Below are positions 9,063 through 16,880 of a stretch of 64,000 nucleotides of DNA, in pieces (positions within the stretch are counted from its first letter, which is position 1; every line of letters starts with the position of its first letter). The notes under the pieces were generated by a model. That model was not told where the DNA came from and did no database searches. It saw only the letters and a list, made by a program, of their open reading frames with translations. Source of the stretch: DASSUW01 sp963803335 (GTDB lineage: Bacteria; Actinomycetota; Thermoleophilia; Solirubrobacterales; Solirubrobacteraceae). The translations under genes and the position numbers were made by a program. The DNA is taken from assembly GCA_963803335.1 (NCBI GenBank), contig CAWDME010000012.1:434001-498000 (forward strand), read 5' to 3'.

Positions 9063-9997
9063 TGGGCGACGTCCTTGTCTATATGGATCCGGCGATCAAC
9101 ACCCGGCTGCTCGCCTTCGCGCGGCCGCTGGCCGACGCGCTCGGCGACTCGCTCGTCGCGGTCGTGGCGAGCGGCGAGCCCACGGACGCGGCGGCGCTGT
9201 CGGCCGCCGACGTGATCGTCGAGGTCACGCACCCCGCACTGTCTCCGTACCTCCCCGAGGCGCACCAGGCGGTGCTGTCGGCGGTCATCGCCGAGCGCTC
9301 GCCCGACATCGTGCTCGTGGAGAACACCACGACGGGCTACGACATCGGCGCCGCCGCAGCGGCAACCGCGAACGTCCCGTTCGTCGGCTACTGCCTCGAC
9401 GTGTCGATCGTCGGCGAGCAAGCCGAGGCGACCAGCGGCATCTACGGCGGCCAGCTGCTGGCCACCAGCCGGACGGCGCTCCCGGCCGCGTTCGCGATCA
9501 ACTCGATCGCTCTGCATGAGGACCCGGCGGGCGCCGGGCGGGGCGAGCGCGTGACGTTCGCGCCGCCGGCGGCGCTGGACTCGCTGCGGACCACCTTCAT
9601 CGAGGAGGTCGCAGACGAGGGCGGCGACGTCGATCTCGAGAGCGCCGAGCTGATCGTCTGCGTCGGCCGCGGCATCGGCGGCGCCGAGAACATCGAGCTC
9701 GCCGAGGAGCTGGCCGAGGCGCTCGGAGCCGAGCTCGCGGCCTCGCGGCCCGTGATCGACTCCGGCTGGGTGCCCAAGGCGCGCCAGATCGGCAAGTCGG
9801 GCGCGCACGTGTCGCCGAAGCTCTACCTCGGGCTCGGCGTGTCCGGCGCGCCCGAGCACGTCGAGGGGATGCAGGGCGCCGAGCTGATCGTCGCCGTCAA
9901 CACCGACCCCGGCGCGGCAATCTTCAACATCGCGCACTACGGAGCAGTCGCCGACCTGTTCGACGTCGCCGACGAGCTGACGCAGCTGGTGGGGTGA
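9062..9997 (+). CDS. etfA: Electron transfer flavoprotein alpha subunit
   Basis: EtfA/FixB family, 311 residues. The N-terminal domain (about 1-180) binds the beta subunit; the C-terminal FAD domain has GRGIGGAENIELAEELAEAL, SRPVIDSGWVPKARQIGKSG and ALGVSGAPEH-like segments (here LGLGVSGAPEHVEGM), followed by INTDPGAAIF-type VNTDPGAAIF. It is translationally coupled to etfB by a one-base overlap. A strong hairpin follows the stop. Confidence 0.94.
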   Translation: MGDVLVYMDPAINTRLLAFARPLADALGDSLVAVVASGEPTDAAALSAADVIVEVTHPALSPYLPEAHQAVLSAVIAERSPDIVLVENTTTGYDIGAAAAATANVPFVGYCLDVSIVGEQAEATSGIYGGQLLATSRTALPAAFAINSIALHEDPAGAGRGERVTFAPPAALDSLRTTFIEEVADEGGDVDLESAELIVCVGRGIGGAENIELAEELAEALGAELAASRPVIDSGWVPKARQIGKSGAHVSPKLYLGLGVSGAPEHVEGMQGAELIVAVNTDPGAAIFNIAHYGAVADLFDVADELTQLVG

Positions 9998-10004
9998 CAC
10001 GGTA

Positions 10005-10031
10005 GGCAGCGCCGCCCCAGGCGGCGCTGCC
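10005..10031 (+). terminator. Strong hairpin after etfA
   Basis: Perfect 12-bp stem (GGCAGCGCCGCC pairing with GGCGGCGCTGCC) with a 3-nt CCA loop, 7 nt after the etfA stop. There is no U-tract, as is common for high-GC actinobacterial terminators. It separates etfBA from the exonuclease gene. Confidence 0.7.
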
Positions 10032-10046
10032 GATACCGTGGGACCG

Positions 10047-10910
10047 GTGCGACTGACGACCTGGAACGTCAACTCGATCAAGCAGCGGATGCCGCGCTTG
10101 TTGCCGTGGCTGGACGAGCGGCAGCCGGACATCGTCTGCCTGCAGGAGACCAAGCTTGCCGACGACGCGTTCGGCGCGCTGCTCGATGCCGAGCTCGCCG
10201 ACCGCGGCTACGAGGTCGCCGCCCACGGCGAGGCGGCGTGGAACGGCGTGGCGATCCTCTCGCGCGCCGGGCTCGAGGACGTGGTGCGAGGCATCGAGGG
10301 GGCACCCGGCTTCCCGCATCCCGAGGCGCGCGCCGTCGCGGCCACCTGCGGCGGGATCCGCGTGGTCTCGGTGTACGTGCCGAACGGGCGCGTGCCGGAC
10401 TCCGAGCACTACCACTACAAGCTCGCCTGGCTCTCGGCGCTGCGCGACATGGTCGCCGCAGGTCCGGAGGCCACGGTCGTGTGCGGTGACATGAACATCG
10501 CGCCCACGGATGACGACGTGTTCGATCCGGACGCCTACATCGGCCAGACCCATGTCACCGAGCCCGAGCGCGCGGCGCTGGCCGAGCTGCAGGCGCTCGG
10601 CCTGCACGATGTCGTCCGCGACCGCTGGCCGGGTGAGCGCGTGTTCACGTACTGGGACTACCGCGCGGGGATGTTCCACCAGGACCTCGGGATGCGGATC
10701 GACCTCGTGCTGGCCGGCGGACCGGTCGCCGAACGCGTCAAGGCCGCGTGGATCGACCGGCAGGCGCGCAAGGGCAAGGGCCCGAGCGATCACGCGCCGA
10801 TCATCGTTGACCTCGACGAGGCGCCGGACGGGGACATCGGGCCGGTCGTCCCGCCGCCGTCGGCGCCGGTCACGCGCCGGGGGGCGAAGAAGCTGCCGCA
10901 GGCGCCGTAG
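10047..10910 (+). CDS. xth: Exodeoxyribonuclease III / AP endonuclease
   Basis: Exonuclease-endonuclease-phosphatase fold enzyme of about 287 residues that acts in base excision repair. Motifs: TTWNVNSIKQR at the N-terminus, LQETKLADD (metal-binding Glu), VYVPNGR, CGDMNIAP (Asp/Asn), RIDLVLA and GPSDHAPI (catalytic Asp-His). GTG 10047 gives the usual short N-terminus and lies 7 nt after TACCGT (10034-10039), suggesting a leaderless message; GTG 10038 is an alternative. No regulatory box is seen, so it is probably not part of the hypoxia set. Confidence 0.93.
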   Translation: MRLTTWNVNSIKQRMPRLLPWLDERQPDIVCLQETKLADDAFGALLDAELADRGYEVAAHGEAAWNGVAILSRAGLEDVVRGIEGAPGFPHPEARAVAATCGGIRVVSVYVPNGRVPDSEHYHYKLAWLSALRDMVAAGPEATVVCGDMNIAPTDDDVFDPDAYIGQTHVTEPERAALAELQALGLHDVVRDRWPGERVFTYWDYRAGMFHQDLGMRIDLVLAGGPVAERVKAAWIDRQARKGKGPSDHAPIIVDLDEAPDGDIGPVVPPPSAPVTRRGAKKLPQAP

Positions 10911-10969
10911 CCGTCGGCCCCGAGCGCGTCGTGCCGCCGGCCAACTTTCGGGCGGAGACCCGTGATACA

Positions 10970-10987
10970 GTTAACCCTGTGGTTAAC
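10970..10987. promoter_or_regulatory. Inverted-repeat operator over the ArsR-type regulator start
   Basis: GTTAACCCTGTGGTTAAC is a perfect inverted repeat with 7-bp arms and a 4-nt spacer. It spans the end of a putative -10 (TACAGT, 10966-10971) and the GTG start at 10979, the expected position for autorepression by the regulator it precedes. Confidence 0.75.
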
Positions 10988-11287
10988 GATCCGTTCCGAG
11001 CGCTGTCGCACCCGATCCGCCGCGGCATCGTCGAGCGCCTCGCCGAGGGACCGGCGACGGTGGGCGACGCCACCGGCGGCTTCGGCGTGTCGAAGCCCGC
11101 GATCTCCAAGCACGTGAAGGTGCTCGAGGAGACGGGCGTCGTCACGCGCGTGATCGACGGCCGGACGCACCGGCTCTCGCTCCGCCCCGACGTGCTGAGC
11201 GAGGCCGCCGACTGGATGGATCGCCAACGGGCTGTCTGGGGGCGCCTGTTCGACGTTGTCGACGAATACCTGAAGGAGTCGCAATGA
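10979..11287 (+). CDS. ArsR-family winged-helix transcriptional regulator
   Basis: Small regulator of about 102 residues. The winged helix-turn-helix covers FRALSHPIRRGIVERLAEG, with a recognition helix in GVSKPAISKHVKVLEE and the wing THRLSLRPD. It resembles the ArsR subgroup that pairs with SRPBCC or DUF899 genes and has no metal-binding Cys pair. Start GTG 10979 lies 7 nt after TACAGT and inside the inverted repeat, which suggests autoregulation of a leaderless transcript. Its end overlaps the DUF899 start (ATGA). Confidence 0.85.
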   Translation: MVNDPFRALSHPIRRGIVERLAEGPATVGDATGGFGVSKPAISKHVKVLEETGVVTRVIDGRTHRLSLRPDVLSEAADWMDRQRAVWGRLFDVVDEYLKESQ

Positions 11288-11952
11288 ACCTGCCCCCCAT
11301 CGTCTCGCCGCAGGAGTGGGAAGCCGCCCGCGAGCAGCTGCTGGTCAAGGAGAAGGAGCTCTCTCGCGCGCGCGACGCGCTGGCGGCCGAGCGGCGCCGG
11401 ATGCCCCGCGTGGCGATCGAGAAGGACTACCGCTTCGAAGGCCCGGACGGGCCGGCGAGCCTGCTCGACCTGTTCGCCGGCCGCCGCCAGCTGATCGTCT
11501 ACCGGCACTTCTTCGAGCCGGGCGTCGGGCGCTGGCCAGAGACCGGCTGCCCCGGCTGCGCGTTCGGCGCCGACCAGGTGTCCAACCTCGCGCACCTCAA
11601 CGCCCGCGACACCACGCTTGCCTACGTCTCCCGCGCGCCGCAGCCCGACATCCGGCGCTACGCGGCGAAGATGGGCTGGGAGCAGATCCCGTGGTACACG
11701 CTGACCGACGACTTCGACGCCGACCACGGCGTCGACGAGTGGCACGGCACCAACGCCTTCATCCGCGAAGGCGACCAGGTCTTCCGGACCTACTTCATCA
11801 ACAACCGCGGCGACGAAGCGATGGGCACCACCTGGTCCTACCTCGACCTCAGCGCGCTCGGCCGTCAGGAGGAGTGGGAGGACTCGCCCGGCGGCTACCC
11901 GCAGACGCCGCCGTACCAGTGGTGGCGCCTGCACGACGAGTACCCGGCGTGA
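11284..11952 (+). CDS. DUF899 (thioredoxin-like) family protein
   Basis: 222-residue protein of the DUF899 family, which has a thioredoxin-like fold of unknown reaction. Seen here: LPPIVSPQEWEAAREQLL, EKDYRFEGPDG, the Cys-containing GCPGCAFGADQVSN, and the characteristic C-terminal PPYQWWRLHDEY. It overlaps the ArsR-type regulator by 4 nt and is almost certainly its target. In other genomes this family is often next to such a regulator and a SRPBCC protein, as here. Confidence 0.85.
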   Translation: MNLPPIVSPQEWEAAREQLLVKEKELSRARDALAAERRRMPRVAIEKDYRFEGPDGPASLLDLFAGRRQLIVYRHFFEPGVGRWPETGCPGCAFGADQVSNLAHLNARDTTLAYVSRAPQPDIRRYAAKMGWEQIPWYTLTDDFDADHGVDEWHGTNAFIREGDQVFRTYFINNRGDEAMGTTWSYLDLSALGRQEEWEDSPGGYPQTPPYQWWRLHDEYPA

Positions 11953-12064
11953 TCGCACACATCGGCGGGCTGCCGATCGAGGAGATGCTGCCGGTCGCGA
12001 GCGGCGCGAGCGGTGGGCTGCTCGTGGCGCGCGCGTGGATAATCCTCCGGTTGAGGCGGCGGCG

Positions 12065-12502
12065 ATGAGCGATCTCTACATGGAGCGCACGTTCCAGGCG
12101 CCCGCCGAGAGGGTCTTCGACGCGTGGACCAGCGAGGAGGTGATGCGGCGCTGGTGGCACGCGGCGCACGACTGGGAGACGCCGGAGGCCACCGTCGATC
12201 TGCGGGTCGGCGGTGAGCTGCGCGTGGTCATGCGCGACCCCCACTCCGACAGCGAGTACGGGGGCGGCGGCTACTACACCGAGATCGATCCGCCGCGCCG
12301 GCTCGCCTTCACCTGGCTGTGGGACGGCAGCGACACCCGGCAGCTGATCGAGATCGAGTTCGAGGAGGCGGGCGGTGTCACGACCGTCCGCTTCAGCCAC
12401 CGCGACCTGTGGGACGAGGAGGCGGTCCGCTCGCACGAGGAGGGCTGGGGCCGGGCGTTCGACAACCTCGCGCGCACGGTCGAGGCTCAGGGCAGCGAGT
12501 AG
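12065..12502 (+). CDS. SRPBCC / AHSA1-like domain protein
   Basis: 145-residue single-domain START-like protein. Typical features: MERTFQAPAERVFDAWTS, the WW motif in RRWWHAAHDW, VGGELRVVMRDP, and the C-terminal helix EEGWGRAFDNLARTVE. The ligand is unknown. A TATAAT-like GATAAT lies upstream near 12038. It follows the ArsR-DUF899 pair by about 110 bp and probably belongs to the same regulatory group. Its 3' end overlaps the convergent cydC by 16 nt. Confidence 0.85.
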   Translation: MSDLYMERTFQAPAERVFDAWTSEEVMRRWWHAAHDWETPEATVDLRVGGELRVVMRDPHSDSEYGGGGYYTEIDPPRRLAFTWLWDGSDTRQLIEIEFEEAGGVTTVRFSHRDLWDEEAVRSHEEGWGRAFDNLARTVEAQGSE

Positions 12503-14130
12503 ACGGCGTCGAACGCGTCGAGCCCGGCGCGCTCGTGGGTGATCACGAGCACGGCGCGATGCTCGGCGTGCGCGACGCCCGCGAGCTCGGCGAGCAGCGC
12601 GCGGGCGCCGGCCGGGTCGATGTGCGCGGTCGGCTCGTCGAAGATCAGGAACCGGGCGTCGGCCAGCAGCAGCCGCGCCGCGGCGATGCGCTGGCGCTGG
12701 CCGCCCGAGACCTGGGCGCCCGCCTCCCCCACCTCGGTGTCGAGCCCCGCGGGCACGGCCGCCAGCCAGTCGCCGAGGCCGACGCGGGTGAGCGCAAGCT
12801 CGATCGCCGCGTCGTCTGCCCCCGGCCGGGCGAGCGCGACGTTGTCGCGGATCGACGTGGCGAACAGGTAGGCGTCCTGCGGCGCCAGCCGCACGGCCGC
12901 GCGCACGGCGTCGCCGTCGAGCTCCCGCAGGTCGACGCCGTCGAGCGTGACGGCACCCGCGATCGGATCGCGGAAGCGCACGAGCAGCTCGGCCACCGTC
13001 GTCTTGCCCGCGCCGCTGGGGCCGGCCAGCGCGACCGCCCTCCCCGGCTCGAGGACGAGGTCGACGCCTTCGAGCACCCGCGCGCCGCTCTCGTACTCGT
13101 ACGCGACGCCGCTCAGCGCGAGCGGCCCGTCGGCCGGTACGGGGTGCGGCGCCGCCGGAGCGGCGACCGGGACCGGCCGCTCGGTCACGGCCTCGAGCCG
13201 CGCCGCCGACGAGGCCACGGCATCGAGGCTCGCCGCCGCCGCGCCGAGCGGGGCGACCGCCTCCAGCGACGCCAGCGCGAGCAGCACGAGCGCCGCGAGC
13301 AGGACGCCCGCGAGCGCGCCGTCGCGCACCGCCGGGATGGCGACCGCGGCCATCACCGCCGCACCGCCCGCGCCGACCGCCACGGCCGACCCGGCGGCCA
13401 GGCCGGCCGCCGCGGCGTCGGCGCGCAGCACGCGGCCGAGCCGGGCACTCGATGCGGCGGCGCGCTGCTCCCAGTCGTCCTCGCGGCCGGCGAGCACGAT
13501 CTCGGGCGCCCCGCCGGCGATCGCGACCATGTCGGCCGTCAGCGCCGCCCGCGCGGGCGCCTGGCGGCGGCCGCTGCGGCGCGCCACGCGCCGGACGAGG
13601 TACGGCGCGGCGACCCCGGCCAGCAGCAGCACGCCCGCGATGACCGCACCCGCGGCCGGCAGCATGATCGCGGCGGCCGCCACGGCGAGCGTGCCCGCGC
13701 AGACCGCGACCAGCGGCGGCCCGAGCGCGCGCAGGTAGAGATCCTGGAGGCGGTCGGCGTCGGCCACGAAGCGCGACAGCAGGTCCGCGTCGCGCATGCC
13801 GGCGAGGCCGCCGGGCACGAGCGGGACGAGCCGCCGGAAGAACCGCACGCGCAGGTCGGTGAGCGTGCGGAACGCGAGGTCGTGCGCGACGAGCCGCTCG
13901 ACGTAGCGGAGCAGCGCGCGGGAGATGCCGAAGAACCGCACGCCGACGATCGCCGTCGTCAGCAGCAGGATGTCGGGGCGCTGCGCGGCGCGGCTCACGA
14001 GGTAGCCCGAGAGCGCGAGCAGCGCACCTGCCGCGGCGACCGCGCCGGTGCCGGCGAGCACCGACAAGGCGACGAGTCGCCAGCGCGGCCGGGTCGCCGC
14101 CACCGCCCGCCACAGCGCTCCGGCCCTCAC
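12487..14130 (-). CDS. cydC: Cytochrome bd assembly ABC transporter, CydC subunit
   Basis: ABC half-transporter of 547 residues: an N-terminal six-helix membrane domain (about 1-310) followed by an ATPase with GPSGAGKTTV (Walker A), VSGGQRQRIAAARLL (signature) and RFLIFDEPTAHID (Walker B). With CydD it exports thiols or heme-related cargo needed to assemble cytochrome bd. GTG 14130 overlaps the cydD stop (GTGA), and gene order confirms it is the second half. Confidence 0.9.
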   Translation of the reverse strand: MRAGALWRAVAATRPRWRLVALSVLAGTGAVAAAGALLALSGYLVSRAAQRPDILLLTTAIVGVRFFGISRALLRYVERLVAHDLAFRTLTDLRVRFFRRLVPLVPGGLAGMRDADLLSRFVADADRLQDLYLRALGPPLVAVCAGTLAVAAAAIMLPAAGAVIAGVLLLAGVAAPYLVRRVARRSGRRQAPARAALTADMVAIAGGAPEIVLAGREDDWEQRAAASSARLGRVLRADAAAAGLAAGSAVAVGAGGAAVMAAVAIPAVRDGALAGVLLAALVLLALASLEAVAPLGAAAASLDAVASSAARLEAVTERPVPVAAPAAPHPVPADGPLALSGVAYEYESGARVLEGVDLVLEPGRAVALAGPSGAGKTTVAELLVRFRDPIAGAVTLDGVDLRELDGDAVRAAVRLAPQDAYLFATSIRDNVALARPGADDAAIELALTRVGLGDWLAAVPAGLDTEVGEAGAQVSGGQRQRIAAARLLLADARFLIFDEPTAHIDPAGARALLAELAGVAHAEHRAVLVITHERAGLDAFDAVYSLP

Positions 14131-15824
14131 GCCGGCACCCCCGTCCACGGGTCGACCACGGTCCCGCCGCGCAGCTCGAGCACGCGGTCGGCGACGCGGA
14201 CGAGCTCGGGCCGGTGCGCGATCACGAGCGCCGTGCGGCCGGCCACGAGCCGGGCGGTCGCGGCGGCGACCGCCCGCTCGGACTCGGCATCGAGGTTCGC
14301 GGTCGGCTCGTCGAGTACGACGAGCGGGCAGTCCGGCAGGAACGCGCGTGCCAGCGCGATGCGCTGCGCCTGGCCGGCCGACAGCGCGCGAGCGCCCTCG
14401 CCGATCACGGTCGCGAGCCCGTCCGGCAGCGTCGCCACGACCGCGAGCGCACCGGCCGCGGCGAGCGCCGCCTCCACCCGCTCGTCGGTCGCCTCCGGAG
14501 CCGCCAGCCGCACGTTCTCGGCCACGGTCCCCGTGAAGATGGTCGGCCGCTGGGGGACCCAGGCGATCCGGCGCCGCCACTCCTGGACGTCGACCTCGCG
14601 CAGGTCCACTCCCCCGCACAGGATCCCGCCCTCGTCCGGGTCGGCGAGCCGCAGCAGCAGCGACGCCAGGGTCGTCTTGCCGGCGCCGGACGCACCGACC
14701 AGCGCGAGCGTCTCGCCCGGCTCGATGCGCAGGCTGACGTCCCGCAGCGCCGGGTCCCGGCGCCCCGCGTGGCGGAAGCCGACCTCGCGGAAGACGATCG
14801 CGTCGGTGCCCGGGTCGGGGCAGCGGCGCGGATGGGCGGGCACGCTGACGGCCGGCGGCAGGTCGATGATCTCGTAGATGCGCTCGGCCGCGGCCATGCC
14901 GTCGGCCGATGCGTGGAACTGGGCGCCGGCCTTGCGCAGCGGCAGATACAGCTCGGGCGCCAGCAGCAGCACGGTGAGCCCTGCCTGCAGGCCCAGCTCG
15001 CCGTTCACGAGCTGGACGCCGATCGTGGCGGCGACGAGCGCCGTGCCGAGCATCGCGAGCAGCTCGAGCACGAGCGCCGACAGGAACCCGATGCGCAGCG
15101 TCCCCAGCGTCTCCTGGCGGAGCCGGTCGCCGGCCCGCGCGATCGTGTCCACCTGCGCGCCGGCGCGGCCGTGGGCCCGCAGCGTCGCGAGCCCGCGGAC
15201 GACGTCCAGGAAATGGGCCGACAGCCGCGTCAGCGTGCGCCAGCGGGCGTGCGTCCGGCGCTCGGCCTGACGCCCGATGAGCACCATGAACAGCGGGATG
15301 AGCGGGAACGTGACCGCAAGGATCAGCGTGGCCGCGGGATCGCGCGGGAGCGCCCAGGCGAGGATCGCCGGCGGCACCAGCGCGGCGAGCGCGACCTGCG
15401 GCAGATAGGCGGCGAAGTAGGCCTCCAGCGCGTCGACACCCTGCACGGCCGCGGCCGCGAGCTCGCCCCGCCGCTCGCCGGCGAGCGCGCCGGGCCGCCC
15501 GTGCAGGAGCTGATGCACGAGCCGGCCGCGCAGCTCCGCCATCACCCGCGCGGCGCCGATCCGCCCCGCCGTCTCGAACCCGGCGGCCACGAGGCCGCGC
15601 GCGAGCGCGACCACGGCCAGCCACACCAGCTCGGAGCGCACGTCCGCGAGCGTGGCGCCGCCGAGGAAGACGTCGGCGATCACCTTGGCGAGCAGCGTCG
15701 CCTGCGCGATGACGAGGCCGGTCTCGGCCAGGCCCAGCGCGATCGTGGCGGTCAGGTGCGCCCGGGCGGCGCGGCTCGACCGGGTCAGCCGCCGCCGGGT
15801 GGCGGCGACGGCGGCCCGGTTCAC
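14127..15824 (-). CDS. cydD: Cytochrome bd assembly ABC transporter, CydD subunit
   Basis: ABC half-transporter of 565 residues with an N-terminal membrane domain (including GLAETGLVIAQATLLAKVIAD) and a C-terminal ATPase: GASGAGKTTLASLLL, a variant signature LSAGQAQRIALARAF, and CPLVVLDEPTANLD. GTG 15824 overlaps the cydB stop by 4 nt. It forms the heterodimer with CydC and is cotranscribed with the oxidase subunits. Confidence 0.9.
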   Translation of the reverse strand: MNRAAVAATRRRLTRSSRAARAHLTATIALGLAETGLVIAQATLLAKVIADVFLGGATLADVRSELVWLAVVALARGLVAAGFETAGRIGAARVMAELRGRLVHQLLHGRPGALAGERRGELAAAAVQGVDALEAYFAAYLPQVALAALVPPAILAWALPRDPAATLILAVTFPLIPLFMVLIGRQAERRTHARWRTLTRLSAHFLDVVRGLATLRAHGRAGAQVDTIARAGDRLRQETLGTLRIGFLSALVLELLAMLGTALVAATIGVQLVNGELGLQAGLTVLLLAPELYLPLRKAGAQFHASADGMAAAERIYEIIDLPPAVSVPAHPRRCPDPGTDAIVFREVGFRHAGRRDPALRDVSLRIEPGETLALVGASGAGKTTLASLLLRLADPDEGGILCGGVDLREVDVQEWRRRIAWVPQRPTIFTGTVAENVRLAAPEATDERVEAALAAAGALAVVATLPDGLATVIGEGARALSAGQAQRIALARAFLPDCPLVVLDEPTANLDAESERAVAAATARLVAGRTALVIAHRPELVRVADRVLELRGGTVVDPWTGVPA

Positions 15825-16879
15825 GAGCTGCGGTGCTCCAGGACGTCGAGCGGCGTCCGCACGTCGCCGAAGTCCTCGGCGCTGATCCGCTTGCGGAAGA
15901 CCCAGTAGGTCCAGGCCTGGTAGACGAGCACGAGCGGCACCAGCAGGACGGCCACGACGGTCATCACGGTGAGCGTGTAGTGCGACGACGACGCGTTGCT
16001 CAGCGTGAGGTCGAACGCCGCGCTGGTGCTCGACACCATGGCGTTCGGGAACAGGTCCGCGAACAGCGCGCAGAACAGCAGCAGGATCGCCCCGGTCGTC
16101 GCCGCGAACGCCTGTCCGGCGTGGCGCCGGGCCAGCCCGGCGGCGCCGACCAGCGCCGCGGCGGCGAGGACCGCGAGCGTCGCGGACACGGCCTGGACGC
16201 CGCCGCGATCGCCCTGGTGGACGAGCGTCCAGGCCAGGAACGCGAGCCCGAGCACGGCCGCGAACGGCGTGACGCGCACGGCGAACGCCCGCGCGCGCTC
16301 CTCGACGACGCCGGTGGTCCTGAGCGAGAGGAAGTTCGCGCCGTGCGCGAGGAAGAGCGAGAGCGTCGTGAGCCCGCCGAGCAGCGCGTACGGGTTCAGG
16401 AGGTCGAACAGCGTGCCGGTGAACTCACCCGTGTGATCGATCGGCACGCCGGCCACGATGTTCGCCCAGCCGACGCCCCACAGGAGCGCGGGCACGAAGC
16501 TGCCGACCATGAGCGTCCACTCCCAGCGCGCGCGCCAACGCGCGTCGTCGCGCTTGCCCCAGAACTCGAACGCGACGCCGCGGACGATCAGGCCGACGAG
16601 GATCAGGAACAGCGCCAGGTAGAAGCCCGAGAACAACGTCGCGTACCACTGCGGGAACGCGGCGAACGTGGCGCCGCCCGCGACGAGCAGCCAGACCTCG
16701 TTGCCATCCCACACGGGCCCGATCGAGTGGATCACGGCGCGCCGCTCGGCGTCCGTGCGGCCCACGGTGCGGATGAGCATGCCGACGCCGAAGTCGAACC
16801 CCTCGAGCGTGAAGTACCCGAGCCAGAGGATCGCGATCAGCACGAACCACAGGCCCTGCAGGAAGGTCACGTCGTCCAT
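15821..16879 (-). CDS. cydB: Cytochrome bd ubiquinol oxidase subunit II
   Basis: Membrane protein of 352 residues with about eight or nine helices. Family marks: GLWFVLIAILWLGYFTLEGF, DFGVGML, GPVWDGNEVWLLVAGG and PQWYATLFSGFYLALFLIL. It pairs with CydA to form the oxygen-scavenging, non-proton-pumping terminal oxidase. The start is 1 nt after the cydA stop. No CydX-like small ORF is seen between the genes. Confidence 0.95.
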   Translation of the reverse strand: MDDVTFLQGLWFVLIAILWLGYFTLEGFDFGVGMLIRTVGRTDAERRAVIHSIGPVWDGNEVWLLVAGGATFAAFPQWYATLFSGFYLALFLILVGLIVRGVAFEFWGKRDDARWRARWEWTLMVGSFVPALLWGVGWANIVAGVPIDHTGEFTGTLFDLLNPYALLGGLTTLSLFLAHGANFLSLRTTGVVEERARAFAVRVTPFAAVLGLAFLAWTLVHQGDRGGVQAVSATLAVLAAAALVGAAGLARRHAGQAFAATTGAILLLFCALFADLFPNAMVSSTSAAFDLTLSNASSSHYTLTVMTVVAVLLVPLVLVYQAWTYWVFRKRISAEDFGDVRTPLDVLEHRSS

Positions 16880-16880
16880 G

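Noticed and set aside
12319..14877. Long plus-strand open frame opposite cydCD
   Set aside because: Low-complexity translation with no recognisable domain; the opposite strand has complete ABC-transporter motifs in a coherent operon.
12487..15624. Single 1,045-codon minus-strand frame read as a CydDC fusion
   Set aside because: Its first half is a shifted reading of cydD with no motifs; cydD and cydC are two genes in different frames with a GTGA overlap at 14127-14130.
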